Source: an uncultured Candidatus Nitrosopumilus sp.
Lineage (GTDB): Archaea; Thermoproteota; Nitrososphaeria; Nitrososphaerales; Nitrosopumilaceae
Reading direction: 5' to 3'
DNA length: 43,758 bases
Assembly: GCA_905612485.1 (NCBI GenBank)
Contig: CAJQSE010000027.1
Location: 1 to 43,758, forward strand
Shown: one piece after another, positions 17,973 to 25,788 of the stretch
Layout of the letters: each line of letters begins with the position of its first letter
Position numbering within the stretch: position 1 is the first letter of the stretch
Position numbers and translations under genes: made by a program
The notes under the pieces: generated by a model
Told to the model about the DNA's origin: nothing
Database searches by the model: none
Seen by the model: only the letters and a program-made list of their open reading frames with translations

Positions 17973-18625
17973 ATTTCATTCTCTCTTTCTATTGGAAATA
18001 AAATAATTTTTTCATCTATCAAGTATTGTAAATTTTGAACAAACATTTTATCTGATATGATTCCCATTACCCATCCTTTTCCAACGCTTTTAACCCATTC
18101 TGGAATATGTAGTGAGTTAATATTTTTTTCTGTAAATTCAAATGGTATGTCAATTAATTTTTTATCCACAATATTTTGGAATCCACTAACTAGCATTCCA
18201 TCTCCAAATTCTCCATTGATCCATTTTACTACCACTGATTGCATTGCTTCAGAAATACACATGTTATCTGAATCTATTAAATTAAATTCTGCTGTAGTTT
18301 GTATTCCCAAATATTTCACATCTATGAAATATGTTCCTAATGGAAAGATGTCTTTTTCAAATGCATGTAAAGAAGGAATTGGATTTGATAATTTTTCTAT
18401 TGGAATTGGTATTGCGCTGCTTTTTCCACCTGCCACATCTCTAATGTGAATAATTGCAGGGTCTCCTGTTATTTCTGAAACTTCAATTAAATATACTAAT
18501 TTCTCACAATAGGTGTATGTTGTTTTTTCCATAATGATTGAAACTGCTGGCTCTGCATATGTTGATGTCAAAACACCTGTACTTCCAATTAATATTAGAA
18601 AAAATATGATTTTTTTTGATATCAT
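17969..18625 (-). CDS. Secreted protein with a thaumarchaeal IPxWVK-GW-ISDxxFVxxLQYLI C-terminal module
   Basis: The 218-residue protein has a signal peptide (MISKKIIFFLILIGSTGVLT, cleavage near TYAEP). A beta-sandwich-like region follows, then a C-terminal helical module with two related halves: VSGFQNIVDKKLIDIPFEF, and HIPEWVKSVGKGWVMGIISD continuing to FVQNLQYLIDEKIILFP. This module resembles one I know from many exported thaumarchaeal proteins (IPxWIKNNAGWW, then DxxFVxGIQYLI). Its function is not established. The gene is the first of a two-gene operon of exported proteins and is divergent from the L15e region. It is probably an envelope or periplasm-like protein. Confidence 0.75.
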   Translation of the reverse strand: MISKKIIFFLILIGSTGVLTSTYAEPAVSIIMEKTTYTYCEKLVYLIEVSEITGDPAIIHIRDVAGGKSSAIPIPIEKLSNPIPSLHAFEKDIFPLGTYFIDVKYLGIQTTAEFNLIDSDNMCISEAMQSVVVKWINGEFGDGMLVSGFQNIVDKKLIDIPFEFTEKNINSLHIPEWVKSVGKGWVMGIISDKMFVQNLQYLIDEKIILFPIERENEI

Positions 18626-18703
18626 GAATTTAAGATTTTATTTGATCAATAAAAATCTGAAATTTATGCTCAGAAATCTTTTTTAATAACTTTGCATAAT
18701 TTT

Positions 18704-18711
18704 GTATATAG
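18704..18711 (+). promoter_or_regulatory. TATA-like box upstream of the 18.73 kb hairpin
   Basis: TGTATATA is centred about 24-26 bp before the start of the strong inverted repeat at 18732. A transcript from here would begin with the hairpin and then run toward L15e or stop as a short RNA. Confidence 0.4.
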
Positions 18712-18731
18712 CGTTTTCTGCGGAAGCATAT

Positions 18732-18762
18732 CTTTGAGTTGATGATTATTCATCACTCAAAG
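18732..18762 (+). promoter_or_regulatory. Strong hairpin in the L15e upstream region (leader structure or small RNA)
   Basis: CTTTGAG(T)TGATGA and TCATCACTCAAAG form a 13-bp stem with one bulged base and a 4-base loop. It is followed by AGATTTTTATTG. It lies about 147 bp before the L15e ATG, in a 283-bp gene-free stretch. It could be a leader structure for autoregulation of L15e, the core of a short RNA, or a termination signal. The sequence alone does not decide. Confidence 0.5.
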
Positions 18763-18908
18763 AGATTTTTATTGATTAGTATTACTTAGGCATTTATCGG
18801 TGTTTTACCATCTATATTTTATTAATTTCATATTTTTGTATAATAAAAATTATAATTATCATTAATTCTCTGAAATCAGTTATTATAGGGGATTTTTTTA
18901 TCCATGAT

Positions 18909-19364
18909 ATGCCTAGTTATCAAGATCAAACTTGGATCAGACTTTGGAAAGAAAATGCACCTGAATTACGTGAACGAGTAATTGGTTGGCGTAAACAAAA
19001 TGCGATTCTTCGTATTGATAGACCAAGTCGTTTGGAAAGAGCTAGAAGATTAGGTTACAAAGCAAAACAAGGCATCATTGTTGTTAGAATGAGAGTTGGT
19101 ACTGGTGGTATGAGAAAACAAAGACCAACTGGTGGTAGACGACCAAAACATCTTGGTGTTACTCGAATTAAAGCTGATGATAATATGAAAACTGTTGCAG
19201 AAAGAAGAGTTCTTGAACGTTATCCTAACATGAAACTTTTAGGTTCTTACTATATCTATAAAGATGGAAAACATTATTGGTTTGAAGTAATTTTAGCAGA
19301 TCCTTCTCATCCTCGAATTGCACAGGACAAAGAATTAAACAAACGAGTACCTCAATCTGCTTAA
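18909..19364 (+). CDS. rpl15e: 50S ribosomal protein L15e
   Basis: The 151-residue product matches L15e throughout: RPSRLERARRLGYKAKQGII near residue 40 is the family hallmark, followed by VVRMRVGTGGMRKQRP and NSYY/YWFEVI-type sequence (GSYYIYKDGKHYWFEVILAD) and a DPSHP motif. It binds 23S rRNA in the large subunit. The ATG at 18909 is preceded by another out-of-frame ATG five bases before. The upstream region holds two TATA-like boxes (18704 and 18838), so the leader could be about 45 or 175 bases. Two bases after its stop comes the TTG start of an exported protein, an unusual operon partner. Confidence 0.95.
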   Translation: MPSYQDQTWIRLWKENAPELRERVIGWRKQNAILRIDRPSRLERARRLGYKAKQGIIVVRMRVGTGGMRKQRPTGGRRPKHLGVTRIKADDNMKTVAERRVLERYPNMKLLGSYYIYKDGKHYWFEVILADPSHPRIAQDKELNKRVPQSA

Positions 19365-19366
19365 GA

Positions 19367-19945
19367 TTGAAATCTATTTTATTACTTTTAGTTGTATTAT
19401 TTTTTGTGATAACTCCTGCATATGGACAATTGTTGTCTGATGCAACTGGATTAATTAATAGATTTGATGTTCAAACTTCTGGATATACTTTTGAAATAAA
19501 ATTAACTTCTAATTTTGATCTTACTGATTATAGTTTTGATAAGGATCAAAAACAAATTATTCTTTACATTGATAGTGGATTAGAAAATAATTTAGGTGAA
19601 ATAATTATTCCCCAAAACCTGGTAAGTGGTGATTTTACATTTTATCTGAATGATCAAGAATTTTTTCCAAAAATCCAGTCTAATGAAAAAATTCATTTTA
19701 TTACTCTAAATTTTACTGGTTCAGGCTCCAATGTAATTGCAATTAGTGCTAGTGAATATTTATCAGGTTTAACTGAAATTGTTTCAATTGAAAATAAAAT
19801 CTCTGAAGATCTTGATAATGATTTCTTACCGCCTGATAGGCAATTTGATAAAACATCTTCTGATGATTATTTGGTATGGTTAATTGTAGGTGGAGTTGTA
19901 ATTGTAATTGCTGTATTTGCTGTAATTAAACTTAAAAAAAATTAA
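19367..19945 (+). CDS. Exported protein with a C-terminal membrane anchor, unknown function
   Basis: The 192-residue product starts at TTG (19367), two bases after the L15e stop. It has a signal peptide (MKSILLLLVVLFFVITPAYG), a beta-rich middle of about 130 residues, and one C-terminal membrane segment (YLVWLIVGGVVIVIAVFAVI) followed by a basic tail. This is a type I membrane topology with the domain outside the cell. I do not recognise the family. It is convergent with the redoxin gene, eight bases away. Co-transcription with a ribosomal protein suggests constitutive expression. Confidence 0.75.
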   Translation: MKSILLLLVVLFFVITPAYGQLLSDATGLINRFDVQTSGYTFEIKLTSNFDLTDYSFDKDQKQIILYIDSGLENNLGEIIIPQNLVSGDFTFYLNDQEFFPKIQSNEKIHFITLNFTGSGSNVIAISASEYLSGLTEIVSIENKISEDLDNDFLPPDRQFDKTSSDDYLVWLIVGGVVIVIAVFAVIKLKKN

Positions 19946-19953
19946 AAATTGAT

Positions 19954-20619
19954 CTAATCTTCCTTAAGTAATTTCTGTATCATTCCATCAATATGCCCTG
20001 TTTGACCAAAAGATACATCTCTTAGAATTCCTTTTCTATCTACTAGAATTGCTGATGGTGTACCTTGAAGTGAAAAGTTTTCAAATGTTTCTGCAGAATA
20101 TTCTTTTGATTTCATATGATCTTTTACTCTTTGAATTATTTGATTTCTATAGTCCTCTGGCTGTGAATCAAAGTCTGGGATTTGAGGATAAATAAATTCT
20201 AGTATTTTTTCTTGAGTTATTTCACCTGCACTTTTTGTTAAATTATCCATTCCTATTGGAAATGGAATTTTAAATGGTAATTTACTCCCTTCTTGTAATT
20301 GACCATGCTGTGCTAGTGCACTTTTTGTTTCACCGACCACTTGCCCTGTTTCTACAAGCATTTTCAAATTATCTAAATTATTTTTATCAAAATCTTCAAA
20401 TGCTGTTGCAAGACCTAATACTCTCACTCCTTCATCTTTATATTTTTCATAAATTTTAATTGCATCTGGAATTGCACCCATAAAACATCCTGGACAATTT
20501 ACTTGAAATACTTCTAATAATACGATGTGATCTTTTTCTTGATCAAAATTTGTTGGAGCTCCTTGGACCCATTCTGAAACTCCAAAGTTTGGTGCTTTTT
20601 CACCAATTTTTACACTCAT
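19954..20619 (-). CDS. Thioredoxin-fold redoxin (AhpC/TlpA-like) with a CPGC motif
   Basis: The 221-residue protein starts with the peroxiredoxin/TlpA-type entry (IGEKAPNFGVSEWVQG). It continues to LLEVFQVNCPGCFMGAIPDA, placing a CPGC redox pair at the usual active-site position, and ends with the cis-Pro region GTPSAILVDRKGILRD. Between these lies an insertion of about 90 residues, longer than in ordinary TlpA proteins. No signal peptide is visible, so it is cytosolic. The role is probably disulfide reduction or thiol-peroxidase-type chemistry, with the partner unknown. Confidence 0.8.
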   Translation of the reverse strand: MSVKIGEKAPNFGVSEWVQGAPTNFDQEKDHIVLLEVFQVNCPGCFMGAIPDAIKIYEKYKDEGVRVLGLATAFEDFDKNNLDNLKMLVETGQVVGETKSALAQHGQLQEGSKLPFKIPFPIGMDNLTKSAGEITQEKILEFIYPQIPDFDSQPEDYRNQIIQRVKDHMKSKEYSAETFENFSLQGTPSAILVDRKGILRDVSFGQTGHIDGMIQKLLKED

Positions 20620-20719
20620 ATTGTTGAGTTGATTTTTTTTATGATAAATACATACCTGTACTAATTTCTAATTTTCTCTTAAGTAGGCTAATATAGAACA
20701 CAGAAATTTTTAAAATAAA

Positions 20720-21208
20720 TTGCAAGCAGTAACTGATGAACGATTAGCCCTTTTTGCAGAAATGGAATCAAAATATGAAAACAATGACACTGAATATTTT
20801 GTTTCACTTTTGAATCACCCTGATTATGTAGTTAGAACAAGAGCTACCTGCATTTTAGTTGATTTTGGGGGTGAGGATAAAATTCCGCATATTGCCAAAG
20901 TTTTAAAAAATGATGATAATGAATTAGTCCGACATGAGGCTGCTTTTTCATTAGGTCAAATGTCCTATTCTTCTGCTATTCCTCCACTAATTGATTCAAC
21001 TCTAAATGATTCTAGCATGTTTGTACGTCATGAAGCTGCAATTGCTTTAGGTGTGGTTGGAAATAAAGAAGCAAAAGAAGCTCTGCAAAAAGCATTAAAC
21101 GATCCAGATAAACCCGTAGTAGAATCTGCAGTTGTTGCTTTATCTAATATTGAATTTATGGAAACATTAAGTAAGAATGAAAAATTTGCTAAATTAACAG
21201 GTGGATGA
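20720..21208 (+). CDS. HEAT-repeat protein
   Basis: From a TTG start (20720) the 162-residue product contains four helical repeats: VRTRATCILVDFG, VRHEAAFSLGQM, VRHEAAIALGVVG and VVESAVVALSNI. Such PBS-lyase/HEAT-like repeats form a curved solenoid used for protein binding. No catalytic motif is visible. Its last codons overlap the leader of the plastocyanin-like gene: the AGGTGG ahead of that gene is inside this reading frame. The two genes are thus an operon, and a role in assembling or partnering the copper protein is possible but unproven. Confidence 0.82.
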   Translation: MQAVTDERLALFAEMESKYENNDTEYFVSLLNHPDYVVRTRATCILVDFGGEDKIPHIAKVLKNDDNELVRHEAAFSLGQMSYSSAIPPLIDSTLNDSSMFVRHEAAIALGVVGNKEAKEALQKALNDPDKPVVESAVVALSNIEFMETLSKNEKFAKLTGG

Positions 21209-21209
21209 G

Positions 21210-22010
21210 ATGAATCTTACATATGGTGTAATTACAGTTGTTGGAGTTTTAGTTGCAATATCTTTAGCTCTAATTATTGCTGATCCTGATGGGGCACCTG
21301 AATCTCGTGCAATGGTAATTCCTGAAAATAAAATTGCTCAAATTGAAAAGGACCTAAATCAACTCTCAGTTAACCCTAGTCTTTTACCAAGTATTACAAA
21401 TGTAGGTGATGCCCTAATTCTTGAAGTTGAATTTAGAGATGATGGTGGGAATGTTGTTGATCATGTTAATTATGATATCTTTGCTACCCAAAATTCTAAT
21501 TCAATTCTTTCAGATCCTGCATCACATCGTCACCCTGGAAAATATCCAATTCATGAGAGTAGCGCATTAGATGCCTCTTTAATTCAAATTCAAGTTGTTG
21601 TTCAAGGTTTAGGACATGGTGATGATATCTTTGGTCCTAAAGGTATTGAAACTACATTCACTATTACTCCTATGGTATCAGCTCAAACTACCACTGAAAC
21701 TGTAATAAAAACAGCAGATAACTCTGGAACGAGTATGGATTGTCAAGCAGATCTTGACTGTTACACTCCAAGTATAGTTACAGTTAGTGTCGGTGATGTA
21801 GTAACAATGTTAAATTCTGATTCAGCTGCAGCCATGCATTCCTTTACTGCAGGAACTGTAGATGGGTTCACTCCTTCTCCAAGTGGAACATTTGATACTG
21901 GAATTATGAGTGCTGATGATTCATTTGAATGGATTCCAGAAAGTGCTGGTGAAATCCCATACTATTGTATGCTACACACTTGGATGCAAGGAACAATTAT
22001 TGTAGAATAA
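21210..22010 (+). CDS. Membrane-anchored plastocyanin-like (type 1 copper) protein
   Basis: The chosen start is the ATG at 21210, because AGGTGG lies at ideal spacing before it. The in-frame GTG at 21201 falls inside that ribosome-binding site. The 266-residue product has an N-terminal membrane anchor (LTYGVITVVGVLVAISLALI), a middle beta domain of about 120 residues, and a C-terminal cupredoxin. The type 1 copper ligands are H210 (AMHSFTAG), C253, H256 and M259 (YYCMLHTWMQG). Ammonia-oxidising archaea use many such proteins as electron carriers in place of cytochromes c. This one faces the outside. The electron partner is unknown. Confidence 0.9.
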   Translation: MNLTYGVITVVGVLVAISLALIIADPDGAPESRAMVIPENKIAQIEKDLNQLSVNPSLLPSITNVGDALILEVEFRDDGGNVVDHVNYDIFATQNSNSILSDPASHRHPGKYPIHESSALDASLIQIQVVVQGLGHGDDIFGPKGIETTFTITPMVSAQTTTETVIKTADNSGTSMDCQADLDCYTPSIVTVSVGDVVTMLNSDSAAAMHSFTAGTVDGFTPSPSGTFDTGIMSADDSFEWIPESAGEIPYYCMLHTWMQGTIIVE

Positions 22011-22020
22011 TTTTTTACAC

Positions 22021-22030
22021 ATTTAATACT
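22021..22030 (+). promoter_or_regulatory. TATA box of the YkgJ-family gene
   Basis: ATTTAATACT is centred about 26 bp before the ATG at 22051, giving a predicted leaderless mRNA. Confidence 0.45.
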
Positions 22031-22050
22031 TGAAATTTATTTTATAATTC

Positions 22051-22599
22051 ATGACAACTGTTGTAACTGACACTCCGAAATTTCCTTGTGTTTCCTGTCA
22101 TACTGATTGTTGTAAAGAATATACTATTTTTGTTAATGCTCATGATGTTTATCGACTTTCAACTGGATTAAATTTGAAACCTGAGAGTTTTTTGGAATTA
22201 ATTGGTGCAAAGGACTATTCTCTTGGAATTAAAGTGGAAGAAGGACTTGTAGATCTTGCTTTAAAACAAATCAATGGCGCATGTGAATTTCTTGAAGAAA
22301 CTGATGAGATCTATAGGTGTACAGTTAATGATTTCAAGCCAGGTGTGTGCAAATCATATCCGTTTGAAATGAAAAATGGTAACTTATCTCAAATGAGTGA
22401 TATCATGTGTCCTACTGATTGGGATCTTACTGGATTTAAGGAAATGATGATACCTCATCTCAAAAAAGATGAATCAGAATGGATGTTTTATGATCAACTT
22501 GTAAAGGAATGGAATTTAAAACATAAAGGTAAAAAACCCTTATCTGAATTTTTGAAATTTATGTTGACTAAAGTAAAATTATCTAACGAAGTGCAGTAA
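22051..22599 (+). CDS. YkgJ/Fli-B-type zinc- or iron-chelating cluster protein
   Basis: The 182-residue protein has the family's cysteine pattern: FPCVSCHTDCCKEY near residue 11, then ACEFLEETDEIYRCTVNDFKPGVCKSYPF in the middle and a later Cys in DIMCPTDW. The CxxCxxxCC start and the C..C..KPxxCxxYPF core define the UPF0153/YkgJ family, thought to bind zinc or an Fe-S cluster. The biochemical role is not established. The gene is convergent with rad50 and overlaps its end by 17 bases. Confidence 0.82.
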   Translation: MTTVVTDTPKFPCVSCHTDCCKEYTIFVNAHDVYRLSTGLNLKPESFLELIGAKDYSLGIKVEEGLVDLALKQINGACEFLEETDEIYRCTVNDFKPGVCKSYPFEMKNGNLSQMSDIMCPTDWDLTGFKEMMIPHLKKDESEWMFYDQLVKEWNLKHKGKKPLSEFLKFMLTKVKLSNEVQ

Positions 22600-24650
22600 C
22601 TTTGGTGCCTTCTTCGCTGGATTCAAACTTGTAAATTTGTCCAACATTTGAATCCTCAAAAATTTCCTCATCATGAGTGATGATTAAAAATTGCATTGGT
22701 GATTGTGAGTTTGAAATTTCTGATAATTGAGATAATATTCCTACCAATAATTTTTTCCTTTCCGCATCTAGATGTGTTGTCGGTTCATCTAGTATCATTA
22801 AATTTAGATTTGATGAGCCTAGCAAACTAGCCATTCCTAACCTTAAAGCTAATGCTATGCTTACTGATTCACCCCCACTAAGTGATTTTAGATCTAATGC
22901 TTCTGTGTTTGAATAACACGTAATGTCTTTTTCTGATAATGATATTCTTTGGATTTTTGTATTTAGAGATGATAAGTACTCTGAAGCTTTGAGAGAAATT
23001 GAATTTAGTGCCCATGATCTTAAACTTATAGCAACTGAACCTTTTTTATTAAAAATATTTTTTTCAATTTTTTTTTAATTTTAAAATATATTCTTTTACT
23101 TTTTTTAATTCTAAAATTATTTTTTTAATTTCATCTACTTCTTTTTTAGCTAAATCTATTTTTTCTAACATTCTTCCCATTTCTTGATCAATTTGAGATA
23201 GTTCTGATTGTTTCCTCATTGTTATTTTTTTAAGATTTAAAAACTCTTCTTCTCTAAATCCCTTCGTTTCTAATTCTAATTTCAAAATATTTTCAAAAAT
23301 TAATTTTGCCTGATTATCTATTTGTGATATTTGTTTTAAATCATTATTATCTGTTAATGATAATTTTTCTTTTTGAATTTGTGTTTCTTTTTTAGTTTCT
23401 ATTAATTCTTCTTTAGTATTAATTGAATGTGCTCTCAGTGTTGCTTCTGCATCCCGTGTTTTTTGTATTTTTTCTAAAAATTCTTTTCTTTTTTGAGCAT
23501 ACATGTCTCTTTCTTTTTCTTTTAATTTGGTGTCATGTTGTAGTTTGATAATTTCATCTTTAATGTGTTCTTCTTGAAAAAATGGGTTTAATTTTTCAAC
23601 AGTTGAATCACATACTGGACATTTGTTATCTTTTAATTGTAATTTTGATGCCAGAACTTGCTTTTCTTTTAGAGATGCTATTTGATTTGACATTTCTTGG
23701 ATTTTTTTTAATGTCTCTTCAACTGCTTGTTCAACTTTTTGAATTTTTATATCAAAGCCTATATTTTCTTTAATTTTCTCAAAACAACCTTCACAATCAC
23801 GTATTTTACGCTCATTTTCACTAATTTGCTGTTGAATTACCCTCTTTCTTTCTTTTACATATTTCAAAAGCTCATTTTTCCTTAATTCTAATTGATTAAT
23901 TTTATCAATTTTTGGAGTTTCAATTTCTAGCTTATTTTGTAATCCTTTTAATTCTTCTTGTATTTGTTTTTGTTTTAATTCTAATTGCTTTTTTTTAGGT
24001 TCTGTTTCCTTTATGTCTTCTTGATACTTGTCAAATTTTTTTGTTAAAGTCTCAATATCCTCATCGTCATAACCTAAATCTGTTTTAATTTTTTCACGGA
24101 ATTTTTTTATATTTTCTACCATATATTTTGATGCGATATCTAATTTGTCTATTCCAATTATATTGTTAAGTAATTCTTGCCTATCTGCGGCTGTTTTTTC
24201 AATTATTGCATTTAACTGTCCTTGTTGTACAATTGATGCTATTTGTAATTTTTTATAATCCATTCCAATTATTTTTTCTACTTCCTCTTTCATTGATTCA
24301 TTATATTGTTTCCTTTCACCTGATGCAATATCTATTCTAGTGTTGTTTGTTATATCCAAAAATTTTGCTTCAAGATAGTTACTACTTTTATTTTTAATTT
24401 TTCTAAATGCTTCATACTGTTTATCCTTTATTGAAAATTGTATTTTTGCATAACCTTGATTTGTTCCTCTTCTGATTAACGATTTAACATCACTTCTTGT
24501 ATGTTTTCCAAATAATGCATATGTAATTGCATCAATGACACTTGATTTTCCTGCACCATTATCTCCTACAAAAATTGTCACTCCATCTTTAAATTCTAAT
24601 TTTGTATCTGAATGTGATAAAAAATCTACCAGTTCAATTGATTTAATCAT
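22583..24650 (-). pseudogene. rad50: Rad50 ATPase, reading frame interrupted by one base in an A9 run
   Basis: Two pieces together form one Rad50 of about 688 residues. The upstream piece (start at 24650, MIKSIELVDFLSH) has Walker A GDNGAGKSS, long coiled coils and the zinc-hook CPVC, and stops at TGA 23064-23066. The downstream piece, in another frame and readable from about 23074 to 22583, gives ALDLKSLSGGES, Walker B LMILDEP and the H-loop THDEE. The frames meet in nine A residues of the coding strand (T9 on the plus strand, 23068-23076). One A fewer would join them as KLKKIEKN. The ATG at 24650 overlaps the mre11 end by eight bases. An upstream TTG (24677) is less likely. Rad50 with Mre11 processes DNA ends. 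The break may be a real mutation, a slippage site or a base-count error. Confidence 0.85.
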
Positions 24651-25788
24651 GATTTTTTTCCTTTTTAATTTTTTCATAATTTTCTATAATTATTTCTAAT
24701 CCCTGTTCTGCTTGATCTTTTGATAATTTTGGTAAAAGTTCATTTATTGCAAAATTTGCATCTTGTTCTGAATCTAATGCCTTTATTGACAGTTTGAGTA
24801 TTTCATCCTCAATTTCATTTGGTTTATCTAAAAATACTGACGAATCTGATATTTGCTTGGTTTCAATCTTCCAAAAACGTCTGATTGTTGATGAATCTAA
24901 TCTTGCAATTTGTGCCTGTATGTGATCTATGTCTATGTCTTCCCCTTGAATTTTTACTTCAATAACTGGTTTTTTTGTTAGACTGCTGATTTTTTCAATA
25001 ATTTCATCAATTGTTTTTGTTAATTCTTTATACTCTGTCTTAAATGAAAATTGGGGTCTAGTATCCAATTCAATCCAATTTGGTATTGCCTCATTTCCAG
25101 AAATATCTACTTCAAAAAACCCTTTTTTGATATCTTTAATTCCTTCACTGGTTGTTAATTCAATTGATCCTGGATACACAATTGGACCTTTTAGATGATT
25201 GAATTGTTTCACATCTTTATCATGTAAATGCCCCATTGCATAATATGTAAAATTTTTTGGTAAATCAGTTGATTGTAATTCTCCTGCAAATTTGTTAAAC
25301 TCTGTAATCCCCTGATGTAATACCAATATTTTGTGTCCTGAAAATTTTTCAACAGTTTTATCTATATCTAAAAATCTTTCTTTATTTTGAGCCATTTCTG
25401 GTGGTCTAATTTTATCAAATCCCACTAACATGATCCCTTCATACTCTATTGGTTTTCCATCTCCGATATACTTTGCAAAATCTAAATTATGATATACGAA
25501 TGGAACTGGATTCGATGTAACATTAGATACATCATGTTCGCCTAAAATAAAAAATGATTTAATGTCATTTTCTTTTAATCGTTTTAATGCATTTGCCATT
25601 TGTAATATTGCATTACCATTTGGTTTGGGGTTCTCAAAAATATCCCCTGCAAATATTACGAAATCTACTTTATCTTTAATTGATATGTCGATTGCTTGAT
25701 TGAAAGCATCATACACATCTTGTTCTCTTTCATTGGAACCATATTGTACTAATCCTAAATGAGTATCTGAAATATGTGAAAATAACAT
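24643..25788 (-). CDS. mre11: Mre11 DNA double-strand-break repair nuclease
   Basis: The 381-residue protein shows the metallophosphatase motifs of Mre11: SDTHLG (residues 7-12), GDIFEN (about 48), GEHD (about 83; usually GNHD), HQG (about 158) and GHLH (about 190). It has exo- and endonuclease activity, binds two Mn2+ and works with Rad50. Its ATG shares one base with the herA stop codon, and its end overlaps the rad50 start, so translation is coupled along the operon. The GEHD for GNHD substitution at the third motif is notable, since that Asn is a metal ligand in many homologues. Confidence 0.93.
   Translation of the reverse strand: MLFSHISDTHLGLVQYGSNEREQDVYDAFNQAIDISIKDKVDFVIFAGDIFENPKPNGNAILQMANALKRLKENDIKSFFILGEHDVSNVTSNPVPFVYHNLDFAKYIGDGKPIEYEGIMLVGFDKIRPPEMAQNKERFLDIDKTVEKFSGHKILVLHQGITEFNKFAGELQSTDLPKNFTYYAMGHLHDKDVKQFNHLKGPIVYPGSIELTTSEGIKDIKKGFFEVDISGNEAIPNWIELDTRPQFSFKTEYKELTKTIDEIIEKISSLTKKPVIEVKIQGEDIDIDHIQAQIARLDSSTIRRFWKIETKQISDSSVFLDKPNEIEDEILKLSIKALDSEQDANFAINELLPKLSKDQAEQGLEIIIENYEKIKKEKNHD

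Noticed and set aside
18740-18760. C/D box sRNA at the TGATGA in the L15e upstream hairpin
   Set aside because: The TGATGA lies inside the stem and no CTGA D box follows at a suitable distance, so the hairpin alone is the better reading.
22835-23063. A gap or separate gene between the two rad50 pieces
   Set aside because: Reading the downstream frame through this stretch gives continuous Rad50 sequence up to the A9 run, so no separate gene is needed.
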